A DNA stretch of 64,000 bases, taken from Betaproteobacteria bacterium Ga0077523. GTDB taxonomy: Bacteria > Pseudomonadota > Gammaproteobacteria > Burkholderiales > Ga0077523. Numbering within the stretch: position 1 is the first letter of the stretch; each line of letters begins with the position of its first letter. The notes under the pieces are model-generated. The model worked only from the letters and a program-made list of their open reading frames with translations, was not told the origin of the DNA and did not search any database. Positions 1-8,986 of this stretch are shown here, piece after piece. The translations under genes and the position numbers were made by a program. The stretch spans positions 166,835-230,834 of the forward strand of contig LNDQ01000112.1 of the NCBI GenBank assembly GCA_001464695.1, written 5' to 3'.

Positions 1-522
1 TTCGGGAAACCGCAGTGGGGGCAGTTCGTGGGACCACTCGCGGTAGTAGCGCTGGTCGTAGGCGTCGGTCGTCTCGCTTTCCCATCCGGCGAAGATCAAT
101 GCGTCTTCAACCTTCTGCAAATGGGCTCTCGGCACCATCAGATCGACGTCTTCGAAGATGCGACCGTGGCCGGTGCGCGACCCGAGCGCCGCGTAGGCCG
201 CTCCCTTCAAGAGGACGATGGGCCCGTCGTAGTCGCCCAGCGCCTCCGCCACGGCACGCAGTTCCACACCTGCCATCGCTGCGCGCTGTAAGGACACGCG
301 ATAGTCGCTTTCGAGCATTTGCGCGGCCGCTTGCGGAATCCTCGCGAGCATTCCGGCAGCGCTCAGGCGCGCATGGAGCGCACCCAGCAGTTTGGCGCTG
401 CGCCCCGCCCGGACGGCGAGGTCCCAGTCGGCCGGCGACCAGCCCAACGCTTCGTCCGGCTGGGTGAGCAGCGACAGCAACAGTCGGGCGTGCCGTGCAG
501 GCGGCGGGTTCGAAGCGGCCAT
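1..522 (-). CDS. Nucleotidyltransferase family protein (3'-truncated by window edge)
   Basis: This reading frame has no stop before base 1, so it is missing from the ORF track. Translating the minus strand from the ATG at 522 gives 174 codons, beginning MAASNPPPARH. It contains VLLKGAAYAALG followed by GRIFEDVDLMV, the GS...DxD-like core of the PF14907-type nucleotidyltransferases. The C-terminal half lies outside the window. It follows the HprK-like kinase by 47 bp on the same strand, an arrangement known for HPr-rel-A loci, where the substrate is unknown. Nucleotidyl transfer to a peptide or small molecule is inferred only. The start is supported by the short gap and by the lack of a competing frame. 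Confidence 0.75.
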   Translation of the reverse strand, partial: MAASNPPPARHARLLLSLLTQPDEALGWSPADWDLAVRAGRSAKLLGALHARLSAAGMLARIPQAAAQMLESDYRVSLQRAAMAGVELRAVAEALGDYDGPIVLLKGAAYAALGSRTGHGRIFEDVDLMVPRAHLQKVEDALIFAGWESETTDAYDQRYYREWSHELPPLRFPE

Positions 523-569
523 GGAAAGTGGGGCAGTCCCGCATCCTACTGCACGGGACCGCGGGTGCG

Positions 570-1496
570 TCAGTGACGTCTTGCTGCCACGGTATCGACC
601 AGCGAGTCGACAGTCTGAATGCCAGAAGCGAGATCGGAGTAGGTGAGCCGATAGCACTCGCACGCTTCGATCACCTTGCAGGCGGCTTCGAAGCCCGCGG
701 CGCCGAGCACTTCGTAGTTGAACGAATTCACGACCAGCTTGGAGAAAGCCTGGGAGCGACCCATTGCCTCGAGAGTGGTCTCGGCGTCCGCTTGGTAGAG
801 CGGAAAGATGACGAGGCCGGGTTCGGCGGGCGCATGCCGTCGTTCGACGCTGGTCAAGTCGGGCGCGAGGTGCGCCACCGTGCCCTTGCGGGTCTTCGGA
901 AAGGACGGGCCCAGTCGCGCCTGAGGGAACCGGGTCCGGATCACGTCGATCGATGCGTTCTTCAAGGCCGCGCCCTTCAGCATCGGCAACAACGCGCCGT
1001 CCTCAAAGCGAACGACCCCGAACTCGTCGGACAACAGCCGATAGCCGCTCAACATCAAGGCGGCCGTCAGCGTGCTCTTGCCGGAGCCAGGCACCGCCGG
1101 CAGGACGATGCCCACACCGCGCTTTTCCACCACGCCCGAGTGCAGCAGCAGGCAGTGGTTGTAGCGTTCGGCGAGAGTCCAGTTCACGCCCCACTCGAGC
1201 AGCGGCAAGTGGGTGTCGGCGGGGAACGGCTCGAACGGACGGTTGCCGTCGACGTCGAACTCGACTTGCGGGTGAATGAACCGCCGCACGCCCGGAACGC
1301 GTCGCACGGACGCGCTGACCTGGCAGAACGCGTCGGCATCGATGAGCGGAAACTCTGCGTACACGGCGCCGAGGGCTGCCGCCAGCCCCTTCGAATCGCT
1401 CCGCACCCGGATCGACGCCGACCCGATGTCGAGCACGATGCCGCTGGCATCCAGGCGCCGGGCCAGCGCAGCAGCGGACAACTCACCGATACGCAT
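570..1496 (-). CDS. HprK-related kinase A (HPr-rel-A system)
   Basis: The 308-residue protein has a P-loop (GSGKST, about residues 137-142) and a downstream LLSDEFGVV segment. Both match the C-terminal kinase domain of HPr kinase/phosphorylase. The N-terminal 120 residues do not look like the HprK regulatory domain. No HPr or other PTS gene is nearby, so the substrate is probably not HPr. The start ATG overlaps the end of the PqqD-like gene by 14 bp, implying translational coupling. HprK homologues of this kind also phosphorylate peptides in some lasso-peptide clusters, so a peptide substrate is plausible but inferred. Confidence 0.85.
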   Translation of the reverse strand: MRIGELSAAALARRLDASGIVLDIGSASIRVRSDSKGLAAALGAVYAEFPLIDADAFCQVSASVRRVPGVRRFIHPQVEFDVDGNRPFEPFPADTHLPLLEWGVNWTLAERYNHCLLLHSGVVEKRGVGIVLPAVPGSGKSTLTAALMLSGYRLLSDEFGVVRFEDGALLPMLKGAALKNASIDVIRTRFPQARLGPSFPKTRKGTVAHLAPDLTSVERRHAPAEPGLVIFPLYQADAETTLEAMGRSQAFSKLVVNSFNYEVLGAAGFEAACKVIEACECYRLTYSDLASGIQTVDSLVDTVAARRH

Positions 1497-1773
1497 AGTC
1501 CGTCGCTACGGCAACCAGCCGCAAGTCCGTGAGCTGCGCCAGGGCATCGACGACGAACCGTTCGGCGTTGGTGGCATCGAGGTCGCTGGCTTCCAAGGCC
1601 GTGTCGACCAGGTCCTGCAAGGAGCAGGGTCCGGCGCCCAGCGCTTCCAGCACCGTGCCCACGAGCAGGTCGACGACGTGGGTTTCCCAGCGCAGCGGGT
1701 TGAAGACCGCGCAGCCGTCGTCGAAGAAATGAAGACGCGTTCCGGTCGCGTCGGCGAGGACCCAGCGAGGCAC
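1483..1773 (-). CDS. PqqD-like peptide chaperone of HPr-rel-A system
   Basis: This 96-residue protein has the compact PqqD layout: an N-terminal strand pair (RLHFFDDGCAVFNPLRWETHVV), a central helix, and a C-terminal winged-helix-like helix (FVVDALAQLTDLRLV). PqqD-type proteins bind the leader peptides of ribosomally made, modified peptides. It lies 49 bp downstream of the Cys-rich secreted protein gene and overlaps the kinase gene. Family assignment rests on length, pattern and the HprK neighbour. Peptide binding is inferred from the family. Confidence 0.8.
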   Translation of the reverse strand: MPRWVLADATGTRLHFFDDGCAVFNPLRWETHVVDLLVGTVLEALGAGPCSLQDLVDTALEASDLDATNAERFVVDALAQLTDLRLVAVATDYAYR

Positions 1774-1822
1774 CGGCTATCGACTCCGGACCGGCGCGTT
1801 ACTCAACGCCGGGACAGCCGTA

Positions 1823-2323
1823 TCACTTCGGCCGCAGCGAGGTCCAGCAGGAGTTGGTGCACTTATTGGAACCCGAATAGGATTCCCAGTGATAAGCGCA
1901 AGGCGTGCCCGAACTGTTGATCTTGACCAGGCAGTGCTTGAAGCTCGGCGTGGACGGCATGTGCTCGATGATGCCGGGGCCGCCCGGTACGTAGGAGCAC
2001 GTCTTCGGCGTGACCGTATCCGGCGAGTATCGATCAAGCTCGTAGTAGCAGCTGCCGTTCATGCTCTTGATGAACTTGCGGCCCCACAGTCGCGTTGACT
2101 TGCCGTTGACGGGCACTGTCAGCTCGCACGGCTGGCACTTCCAGCGCATCCACTCGTCCGGCGTGTCGCACAGGAGCTTGTGGGGTGTGGGTTTCTGCGC
2201 ATCGCGCTCGAGGCAGCGGTTGCTGGCCAGGGCGGTGGCGGAGGACGGACGAACGGTCAGGATGACTGGCGCCGCCAGTCCAGCCTGAATGATCTTGCGC
2301 CGCTTTGCTTGCTGCTTGTCCAT
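1823..2323 (-). CDS. Small Cys-rich protein with Tat-like leader; possible target of the HPr-rel-A cassette
   Basis: I do not recognise this family. The ORF track starts at a TTG (2338); I prefer the ATG at 2323, giving MDKQQAKRRKIIQAG, because the sigma-54-like element at 2364-2378 would leave a normal-length leader for it. The N-terminus has a twin-arginine-like KRRKIIQ run followed by a hydrophobic stretch, suggesting export. The mature part (about 130 residues) carries around nine cysteines, several in short spacings such as CQPCEL, CSYV and KCTNSCW. It directly precedes the PqqD-like and HprK-like genes, so it is the obvious candidate substrate of that cassette, but this is inference from position. 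Confidence 0.6.
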   Translation of the reverse strand: MDKQQAKRRKIIQAGLAAPVILTVRPSSATALASNRCLERDAQKPTPHKLLCDTPDEWMRWKCQPCELTVPVNGKSTRLWGRKFIKSMNGSCYYELDRYSPDTVTPKTCSYVPGGPGIIEHMPSTPSFKHCLVKINSSGTPCAYHWESYSGSNKCTNSCWTSLRPK

Positions 2324-2363
2324 GGGGATCGACCGCAAAACTCTGAGAAGTGCAGCGAATATA

Positions 2364-2378
2364 GCAAGACGGGTTCCA
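2364..2378 (-). promoter_or_regulatory. Sigma-54 (-24/-12) promoter-like element upstream of the Cys-rich protein
   Basis: The minus strand reads TGGAACCCGTCTTGC against the consensus TGGCACGnnnnTTGC. The invariant GG and GC have exact spacing and the TTGC box is complete; two consensus positions differ. It lies 41 nt from the preferred ATG at 2323. Seen by eye only. Confidence 0.5.
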
Positions 2379-2474
2379 GTCGGAGCGTCTTGTTCAACTC
2401 GCTGAGTTGGCTGATATTTTTGAGACGCTTTGAGAAGTGCTTGGAGGTTCGGTGTAAGAAAATTCGACGTCCTG

Positions 2475-4940
2475 CTAGTTCTCCGGGCGGCTTCGATGGT
2501 CGGCCCCGGCCCGGACCTTTCGCCGCAAGGCGTGCGGATAACGTCGCAGTACCAGCGCCAGCCAAAGGATCAGCATCAGCCACATCGTTAGCCGCGGCAC
2601 GTCGACCAGACTGTCGAACAGGCCGACCGTCACGAAGCCCAGCAGGCTCGCCAGCGGCACGGCGGCCAAGAGTCCGGCGGCCTTGCCGCGGATCGCCAGA
2701 CGGCCCAGAGCCACCAGCAGCGTGGCACCTAACGCAACCAGGCCGAGGATGCCCTGCTCGATGTAGACGTGCAGCCCGAGGTTCTTGGCGTGCCAAGGCA
2801 GGTGCTGGCGGTCGGACGAGAAGAACCAATACGCGGGACCAGCTTCGAAGTCGCCGTTCCTCACGATGCTGCGGCTGCGGCCGTCGATCACCTCGAGGTC
2901 GTCCACGTCGACCGCGCCGGCCCCGTCGAGATCCACCGAGACGGATGCCAGGCGGGGCGCGTACCAGGGGCCCGGATCGAGGTTTCCCGGTTCGGTGACG
3001 CCTTCCACGACCTGCCAGTCGCCCGCCTTGACTGCGATCGGGCGGACGACGCAATCGTCGGTGTACAGCAGGTGCTTGCGGCAGACTTCGATGCGCACCA
3101 CCGAGTCGCTCGATGCCCGCACCCGCGCCCGGTAGGCGAACGGACCCTTCACGTCGAGCGGTGCGGCCTGGGTGACGCGGAACATCTCACCGAAGCCCAG
3201 CAAGTGCCGTGGCGGACCAAGGCGCAGAAACGTCTCGCCGCCCGTGTCCAGCACCTGCCAGGTGCCTGGAAACAGCCCCTGGGGAACAGTCCAGAAGTAG
3301 CCTTCGGAATAGCGGCCGGCGCCGATGCCGAGCCAGCGGTCGGCTTCCGTCTGGATCAGCGACGCGCCGTGTTCCCAGTGAACGAGCCGCCCCTCGAGAT
3401 CTGCGCCCACCGTCGACGCACGCGTATGGAAGTAGTAACTGCCGAACACGGCGGCTGCGAGCAGGCTCGCCAGACCCACCGTCCCCGCGACCAGCGCACC
3501 GCGGGCGCTCGGATGCCACAACCCCTTGCGGCTCAATGCTTGTGCGACGCCCGGCAGGGCGACGAGAACACCCGCGACGAGTGCTTCCGGGAGCGCCTGT
3601 TCGCCGCCCCAATGCACGGGGATAGCGACGGCACTGGCGATGATCCAGGCGAACACGGCCAGACCGACGACGCGGACGCCGGCCACGTCCGGCCCGCGGC
3701 TCAACTGCCACGACAGCAGTGCGCCGGCCAGCGCAGCCACCAGGAACATTGCGTAAGGCCCCTTGGGAATCAGGGAAGCGGCCCACCCACTGGCGAGCGC
3801 TACGGCGGCACCGAGCACGACGGCGATCACGAACTCGATCCGGCGCATGCCGGCCAGGCGTCCCGCGAGCGTGTAAGTCAGGCCGGCACTCAGCAGCATG
3901 GCTGCCGCACCCCGATAGCCGCCGTGGTGAAACGCCAGCATCGCTACCACGATGGCGCTGACCACCGCCGCGCCCAGTGCGACCAACGGGCCGTTCCGCG
4001 CCGGCCTGGGCCCCTCGCCCTGGCTCGCGAGCGCCACGGCGCCGAGCGCCGCGCCGATGACCGCCAGCGCCAGGTACAGGCCGCGCGAGAACGTGGTGAG
4101 CAGGGCGTAGCTGCCCACCGCGAGGATTGACAGGCACAGAATCAGGCGCCATGGCGAGTGACGCGACGACCACGCCGCGTAGAGCGCGAAGGGTACGGTG
4201 AGTGCCAGCCAGCCATCGAGCGCGGCACCGCCCACGTGCATTTCCCAGAACAGTGCCGTGGTGCGGTAGTCCTGGCTGAAGTCGGTGAGGCCGGGGAAAG
4301 CGAGGCGCTCCCAGAGTGCCGCTAGAGAGGCCGTGCCGAGGCCGAGCGCGAGCCCGAGGCAAAGACGTTGGAAGGCGGCTTCGCCGTCGCGCCGCAGCGC
4401 CGAATGCAGGAACGGCAGCAACAGCAAAGGCAACAGATAGCCCTTGGCGACGCGGACCGCATTCATGCTGCCCGAGTAACCGGTCCACGCTGCGAAGCTC
4501 TCCGGCGGAAACTCGCTCATGCCGCGCGCGAGCGCGATGAGGGCGGACAGCGCGATCGCGAGGATGCCGGCCCACGCCGTGACGCCAGCCCGGAAGGGCG
4601 AACGCTCGTCCGCACCGAGCGGTGCACGCTCGGCGATCGCGCGCAGGCTCAGGCATGCGACTGTCGTGAGCAACAGGGCGTCGCTCTCGGTGACGTGGAT
4701 CTGCCCGCTCCAACGGGCGAGGTCCGCAATCGGCCAGAGGGCGGGGAGCAGCAGCAACCAGGTATCCGGCCGCGCGATCACGATGCTCCCGTAGAGCACC
4801 AGGGGCACGAGCATCACCCAAGGGCCGTACGCGTGACCGGCGAGCCACCAGGCGAGTGCTACGCCCGACAGCGGTAGTGCCACGAAAGCGTAGCCCCGCA
4901 ATGCTCGCGACGGCCGGCCGCGTTGCTGAGCGGGTTCCAT
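2475..4940 (-). CDS. O-antigen ligase / Wzy-like membrane protein with large periplasmic insert
   Basis: The 821-residue polytopic membrane protein has at least a dozen hydrophobic segments (for example VALPLSGVALAWWLAGHAYG-like at the start). A Wzy_C/WaaL-type core includes LLTTFSRGLYLALAVIG and, later, WLGIGAGRYSEGY, the typical large-loop motif of O-antigen ligases and polymerases. About 170 residues between the WLGIGAG motif and the last membrane segments are soluble and beta-rich (VRIEVCRKHLLYTDDCV, SVSVDLDGAGAVDVDDLEV, NGDFEAGPAYWF), resembling a carbohydrate-binding module in the periplasm. It follows the beta-helix gene by 12 bp. It probably polymerises or ligates glycan; which one is not decidable. 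Confidence 0.78.
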   Translation of the reverse strand: MEPAQQRGRPSRALRGYAFVALPLSGVALAWWLAGHAYGPWVMLVPLVLYGSIVIARPDTWLLLLPALWPIADLARWSGQIHVTESDALLLTTVACLSLRAIAERAPLGADERSPFRAGVTAWAGILAIALSALIALARGMSEFPPESFAAWTGYSGSMNAVRVAKGYLLPLLLLPFLHSALRRDGEAAFQRLCLGLALGLGTASLAALWERLAFPGLTDFSQDYRTTALFWEMHVGGAALDGWLALTVPFALYAAWSSRHSPWRLILCLSILAVGSYALLTTFSRGLYLALAVIGAALGAVALASQGEGPRPARNGPLVALGAAVVSAIVVAMLAFHHGGYRGAAAMLLSAGLTYTLAGRLAGMRRIEFVIAVVLGAAVALASGWAASLIPKGPYAMFLVAALAGALLSWQLSRGPDVAGVRVVGLAVFAWIIASAVAIPVHWGGEQALPEALVAGVLVALPGVAQALSRKGLWHPSARGALVAGTVGLASLLAAAVFGSYYFHTRASTVGADLEGRLVHWEHGASLIQTEADRWLGIGAGRYSEGYFWTVPQGLFPGTWQVLDTGGETFLRLGPPRHLLGFGEMFRVTQAAPLDVKGPFAYRARVRASSDSVVRIEVCRKHLLYTDDCVVRPIAVKAGDWQVVEGVTEPGNLDPGPWYAPRLASVSVDLDGAGAVDVDDLEVIDGRSRSIVRNGDFEAGPAYWFFSSDRQHLPWHAKNLGLHVYIEQGILGLVALGATLLVALGRLAIRGKAAGLLAAVPLASLLGFVTVGLFDSLVDVPRLTMWLMLILWLALVLRRYPHALRRKVRAGADHRSRPEN

Positions 4941-4952
4941 CGGCGTCCTACC

Positions 4953-6170
4953 TCATGGTCCCAGGGACTGAACTGCGCCAGGACTCAGCCGTCCATCCGG
5001 CCGCAGTGCCTTCGTCGACGCGGGTTGCACGTACTCGGCCGTGGGTCGCAGCGACATGCCGCGGATAACGGGAGCCGGATTGGCGCGACCTACCAGCGGT
5101 GACGAAGCCTTGAGGCGCAGATCAAGCCGTGGCGCCAGCACGAAGTCCGACCACGCGGTGAGAGTCACGTCGTCTCGCGTGACCTTGGCCGCTCCCAGAT
5201 TCAGCGTGCCCGGCCCGACGAGGATGTTGTTGGAAAGCATGGCCACGGCCGCGCCCCGCTCCACGTGCACGAACACCCCGCCTTCGGTGCGGTCGTTCAT
5301 GATCGTGTTGTGCGACAGGTACAGCTCGTTGGTACCGGCGGTATAACCCTCGCGTCCATAGGCGATGATGATGGGGTTCTCCGTCGCGTTCGACTGCTGG
5401 ATCAGGTTGCCGATCACGAAGGCCAACCCGCCGTTGGGAAATTCGAGTTCGTAGCTCGCGTTGCCGTCGAACTCGTCGGTGAGCCGGTTGTAGAGAATGT
5501 GATTCTCGCGCGCCCGGCTCTTCAGCAGGTGTCCCACCTTGCCACGGTGGAACCAGCTGCCCTTGACGGTCAGCCGTGCGATCGAACCTGCGTAGAGGTT
5601 GTGGGTGTACCCATCGCCCGTGCCGTTGCGTTCGAACTCCGAATTCTCGATGACGAGTTCGGCCGCACCGTCGTTGGCGGCGAGGATACCGTTCTCGTTG
5701 TCGCGGAACGCACAGCCACGCACCGTGAGCCGCCCCCGTTCGTGGCGGATGCCGGCGCCGTTGCGATCGATCACCTTCGCGTCGCGGAACTCCAGGTTCT
5801 CGACCAGCATGTCGTCGGTGCGCACGACCCAGATTCCCTTGGCCTCTGCCGCGAGGCCGGTCGCGAACAGCGTCGGGCGGCCGCCCACCCCGCGCACGGT
5901 GATGCGCCGTTGTGTCCACACAGCGACGTCGCCCAGATAATCGCCGGGATCCACTTCGATGGTATCGCCGTCGCGAGCGATCTTCGCGGCTTCCGCGATG
6001 CGCTTGTAAGTTCGAGCCCGTCCCACCTGTATTACCGTTGATGACCGAGAGACCACTTCGGTCAAGTCGCGCGGACCGGTCGCAGCGGTCTTGGCATTGC
6101 CGGCTTCGAGAGGACAACCGATGGTTGTAAACGCAAGTCCCCACGCCAGCACCCGCAAGGTCCGTCTCAT
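4953..6170 (-). CDS. Secreted right-handed parallel beta-helix repeat protein
   Basis: The 405-residue protein starts at the ATG at 6170 (MRRTLRVLAWGLAFTTIG), which opens a signal peptide. The 61 extra residues of the longer ORF read as non-coding upstream DNA. After the signal come the parallel beta-helix hallmarks: AAKIARDGDTIEVDPGDYLGDVAVW, then coils such as LVENLEFRDAKV, LTVRGCAFRDNENGI, ELVIENSEFERN and LTVKGSWFHRG. These folds occur in polysaccharide lyases, epimerases and surface proteins. No catalytic residues could be assigned. Its place next to the ligase-like gene suggests a role in periplasmic glycan modification or trimming. Confidence 0.75.
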   Translation of the reverse strand: MRRTLRVLAWGLAFTTIGCPLEAGNAKTAATGPRDLTEVVSRSSTVIQVGRARTYKRIAEAAKIARDGDTIEVDPGDYLGDVAVWTQRRITVRGVGGRPTLFATGLAAEAKGIWVVRTDDMLVENLEFRDAKVIDRNGAGIRHERGRLTVRGCAFRDNENGILAANDGAAELVIENSEFERNGTGDGYTHNLYAGSIARLTVKGSWFHRGKVGHLLKSRARENHILYNRLTDEFDGNASYELEFPNGGLAFVIGNLIQQSNATENPIIIAYGREGYTAGTNELYLSHNTIMNDRTEGGVFVHVERGAAVAMLSNNILVGPGTLNLGAAKVTRDDVTLTAWSDFVLAPRLDLRLKASSPLVGRANPAPVIRGMSLRPTAEYVQPASTKALRPDGRLSPGAVQSLGP

Positions 6171-6456
6171 GAAGCCTTGACCGGTAATTGATGACTGACC
6201 ATTGCTCGCGGCATTCTCAAAGAAATTCTTGTCTTGACCCAATTTACTAGAGTTGTTGGGGACAACGAACGTGTTCCTGGTTGACCAATTCGCGAAAGAT
6301 GCGCTACATCGTGCAGGGGGCGGGAGAAGCCGCTTGATGTACGGCGCCCGCAATCGGCCCAGGCGATCATCGCGCGATTCGATCTCGCTCCGGTGGGCAC
6401 TAACGCTCGCGAAACAATTCGCGTGGACGACGCGACAGAGCGAGGACTCGGCAAGT

Positions 6457-7029
6457 TCAACGCCCGCGCCCGCCCTTGCCGAGTTCGAGACGGATGGGTT
6501 GCCTCGTCCGCCACGGATTCACCTCAACCACAGTCCCCGCGTTTCGCCACCCGGCTCGTGCGAATGCTCGAAGCGACGGCGTATTCGTGAACCACACTCG
6601 CGCGAAGAGTCTCGTGAAACCTCGCGTAACCATTGACTCGGCCGACCCGGATATGAGCCGCGCGGCAATCTGCCGACCTCTGAGCTCTGGCGCAGTGACG
6701 ATCTGTACGAGCTTCGCCTCAGTGTCCGCCAGGGGCCAATACCCTCTTGTCCGGTAGCGCTCTCCGAACCAATAGATGCACACGGCTACAACTTGCCCAT
6801 CCTCGAACCACCCAAAGGCTATCGCTTCGGACCCGCAGTACCAGGATTGCTCCCGAACAACTTGATCCGAAGAACGCAGGATATCGTCGGCAGATACACA
6901 GCGGATGCTTCCTCCCCCGCTGTCGGCTGCAATCGAGGCACGCATTCCCGAGTCTGGGTAAGTGAGTATCCGGTACACCGAGTAGTCCCCAAAGACCAGT
7001 CTTGCGATGCCCTTTAGCGTTTCCTTCAT
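6457..7029 (-). CDS. GNAT family N-acetyltransferase
   Basis: The 190-residue protein has a GNAT core: VVAVCIYWFG (strand), then KLVQIVTAPELRGRQIAARLI, the acetyl-CoA binding motif A (V/I-x-x-xxRGxxIA), followed by RVWFTNTPSLRAFARAGW, the usual motif B. Substrate is unknown; an amino sugar or amino-acid side group of the glycan is likely from context. It lies 10 bp downstream of the next acyltransferase-like gene. GC content of 6.2-9.0 kb looks lower than its surroundings, as seen for exchangeable surface-glycan genes. Confidence 0.75.
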   Translation of the reverse strand: MKETLKGIARLVFGDYSVYRILTYPDSGMRASIAADSGGGSIRCVSADDILRSSDQVVREQSWYCGSEAIAFGWFEDGQVVAVCIYWFGERYRTRGYWPLADTEAKLVQIVTAPELRGRQIAARLISGSAESMVTRGFTRLFARVWFTNTPSLRAFARAGWRNAGTVVEVNPWRTRQPIRLELGKGGRGR

Positions 7030-7039
7030 TGATCAGCTT

Positions 7040-7966
7040 CTATGTTCGACCGAAACGTATGACTCGCCGAATTCTTGCTCTCAGCCCGAACTTGTCGAGT
7101 GCCCTACCCAATGCAGACGAAAACGAGGAGAACGCGCTGTGCGCTCGCACGAGGAGAACATTCCTCACATTGCGACGAATGAACATTGCGTTCACACGCA
7201 GCGACTGGTGCGTCGCGAAGAATCGCTTGTGCTCGGACTGTCCCTCCGTGAAATCGAAGCACTCGAAAAGCGCTTCCTCGAATAGTTGCTCGATGGCCAG
7301 CCACTGGAGAATCGTACCAACCGAGTATGTGATGTACTCAGGGTCGTAACCGAGATACTGGTACAAGAGGACCCCATTCTCGACGGGGCAAAACAAGTAA
7401 GACACCGGCGTGTTCTTGTGGAACAAGATGTACGCGCGTACGAGGCCATCGGCAGCTCTGCGCAGGGTATCTTGGCGAAAAGACTCGGCGTCTGGGAGAC
7501 CGGCATCTAGAAGTCGCTCCTGGTACGTTTTTGACGAAACTGCACGCGCCAAGATGAAAAATTCGACCAGCTCATCTGGCGTACGATACGTTCGCCATTT
7601 CAGCTCTCCGTCACAGTGGTCAGAGTACTTGCGAATCTTGCGTAGCAATGTGGATCTAGACTTCGCCGAAAACTTCGCTTTGTAGGCGTCGAACGACGTC
7701 CCAAGGTCGATGTAGCTGTGGAAGTAGGTTGCGAACACGTAGCACAGATATCTGCCGGCCCGATGAATTTTCGGCACTGGGGCCGAGACCGCGATTCCAC
7801 GGACGAGAAAGCCCTCGCTTCCTGCTTCCGGCGCCTCAGCGGGAGGTTGAGGTAGGTCAACAGGAGGAATGTTCTCGTTGATGGCGATCGAGCGAACACA
7901 CAATGGCAGCTCGATGCTGAACAGCGTCAGGTCACTCAACTGAAACTTGAGTGGAACCTGCTTCAT
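7040..7966 (-). CDS. GNAT/CelD-type acyltransferase of glycan cluster
   Basis: I choose the ATG at 7966 (MKQVPLKFQ), 11 bp after the upstream deacetylase stop; the longer ORF would overlap it by 55 bp. The roughly 308-residue protein has the FemAB/BcsL (Acetyltransf_6) pattern: AKFSAKSRSTLLRKIRKY, then VRAYILFHKNTPVSYLFCPV, YLGYDPEYITYSVGTILQW, and FECFDFTEGQSEHKRFFA near the C-terminus. Such proteins transfer acyl or aminoacyl groups, often onto amino sugars. It differs from the XrtA-typical FemAB protein at 38.8 kb. Substrate unknown. Confidence 0.75.
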   Translation of the reverse strand: MKQVPLKFQLSDLTLFSIELPLCVRSIAINENIPPVDLPQPPAEAPEAGSEGFLVRGIAVSAPVPKIHRAGRYLCYVFATYFHSYIDLGTSFDAYKAKFSAKSRSTLLRKIRKYSDHCDGELKWRTYRTPDELVEFFILARAVSSKTYQERLLDAGLPDAESFRQDTLRRAADGLVRAYILFHKNTPVSYLFCPVENGVLLYQYLGYDPEYITYSVGTILQWLAIEQLFEEALFECFDFTEGQSEHKRFFATHQSLRVNAMFIRRNVRNVLLVRAHSAFSSFSSALGRALDKFGLRARIRRVIRFGRT

Positions 7967-7977
7967 GTGCCAGTGAA

Positions 7978-8940
7978 TCAACCGTACCTCCGTCGGGACA
8001 ATTGTTCGACCATTCTTGCCGCGGTTGTCCACAGGGGCGACGACAGGGGTGGTGGTTGTGCGTCCGCATAGACTGCGTTCAAGTCACTGAAACCGGAGAC
8101 GCGAAAGCAATCTCGGTTCTTGTCGAGAAACGAGCACAATTTCTCGAAACGATCGACAACAACGGGATCGACGCTATTGCGCTTTGCGTTGAGCAGTTCG
8201 AAGTTGTGCGACAACAACACGAAGCTACGGCGTTCCGTCTCAAGCGCGCGCCACATCAGTCGTTCAATTTCTCTGCTCGAGCAAGCGGTCAACTGAACGT
8301 GACGGAGGGCCGATGTCCCATCAGAGAACACTGTCATGGGGTACTCATAGACCCCGTCCACTAGGCACGAATCAGTCACAACGGTGCCGGGAAGTACACC
8401 GCTTTGTGGGCCGGAGGTACTCGCGTTGTAGCTGCTGTCAAACTCGATGCCGTTGTTCCTGAGAGCCGTGAGAGAAGCTCTGTTGAATCCGAAGCTGCCC
8501 GCCCGGAATGCACGGATCGACCCGCCACCCGCGTCGCGCAGCAAGGCGGCACCCAGGCCGATCAGGTGAGCCTGATCCTCCATCGACAGCATGTGAAGGA
8601 ACTGCACTTTTCTGTCTATCGACGACAGTAGTTTGGGTTCGGCCTCGTCGGCCCATTCCGTATGAAGATGTAGCTGAATCTCCTGATCGGCTTGCTTCAG
8701 GAGGCCAACGATCTCCTCTAAGGGGTCTGTGCCAAAACGCGTCGCAAAGAGAGGCTCCACGAAAAAAACCCCCCGCAGTCCGTGGTCGCGGAGAGCTCTT
8801 GTTTGGTAGGGCAGGCCGTAATCACCGTGAGGGGTTTGGCCATAGACGTAACGACGAAACGCGTCGGGAAACTTCGCGTCGAGGTTTTCCCATCCATCAC
8901 ACCAGATCTCGACGTCGACCGTCAGGAAAACATCCAACAT
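7978..8940 (-). CDS. Polysaccharide deacetylase-like protein
   Basis: The 320-residue protein opens with LDVFLTVDVEIW, a NodB-type metal-binding segment (D-x-E form), followed by FFVEPLFATRFG, EIQLHLHTEW (second histidine motif) and IRAFRAGSFGFN (RxGxF motif). These match the carbohydrate esterase 4 fold, with divergent spacing seen in glycan-locus members. It would remove N- or O-acetyl groups from the polymer or its precursor. No signal peptide is visible, so it may act in the cytoplasm. It forms a tight pair with the downstream acyltransferase (11 bp gap). Confidence 0.78.
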   Translation of the reverse strand: MLDVFLTVDVEIWCDGWENLDAKFPDAFRRYVYGQTPHGDYGLPYQTRALRDHGLRGVFFVEPLFATRFGTDPLEEIVGLLKQADQEIQLHLHTEWADEAEPKLLSSIDRKVQFLHMLSMEDQAHLIGLGAALLRDAGGGSIRAFRAGSFGFNRASLTALRNNGIEFDSSYNASTSGPQSGVLPGTVVTDSCLVDGVYEYPMTVFSDGTSALRHVQLTACSSREIERLMWRALETERRSFVLLSHNFELLNAKRNSVDPVVVDRFEKLCSFLDKNRDCFRVSGFSDLNAVYADAQPPPLSSPLWTTAARMVEQLSRRRYG

Positions 8941-8986
8941 GGTAGCCTCGATGATAAGGATTTCTCTCGGAACGTCTTGAATAGTA

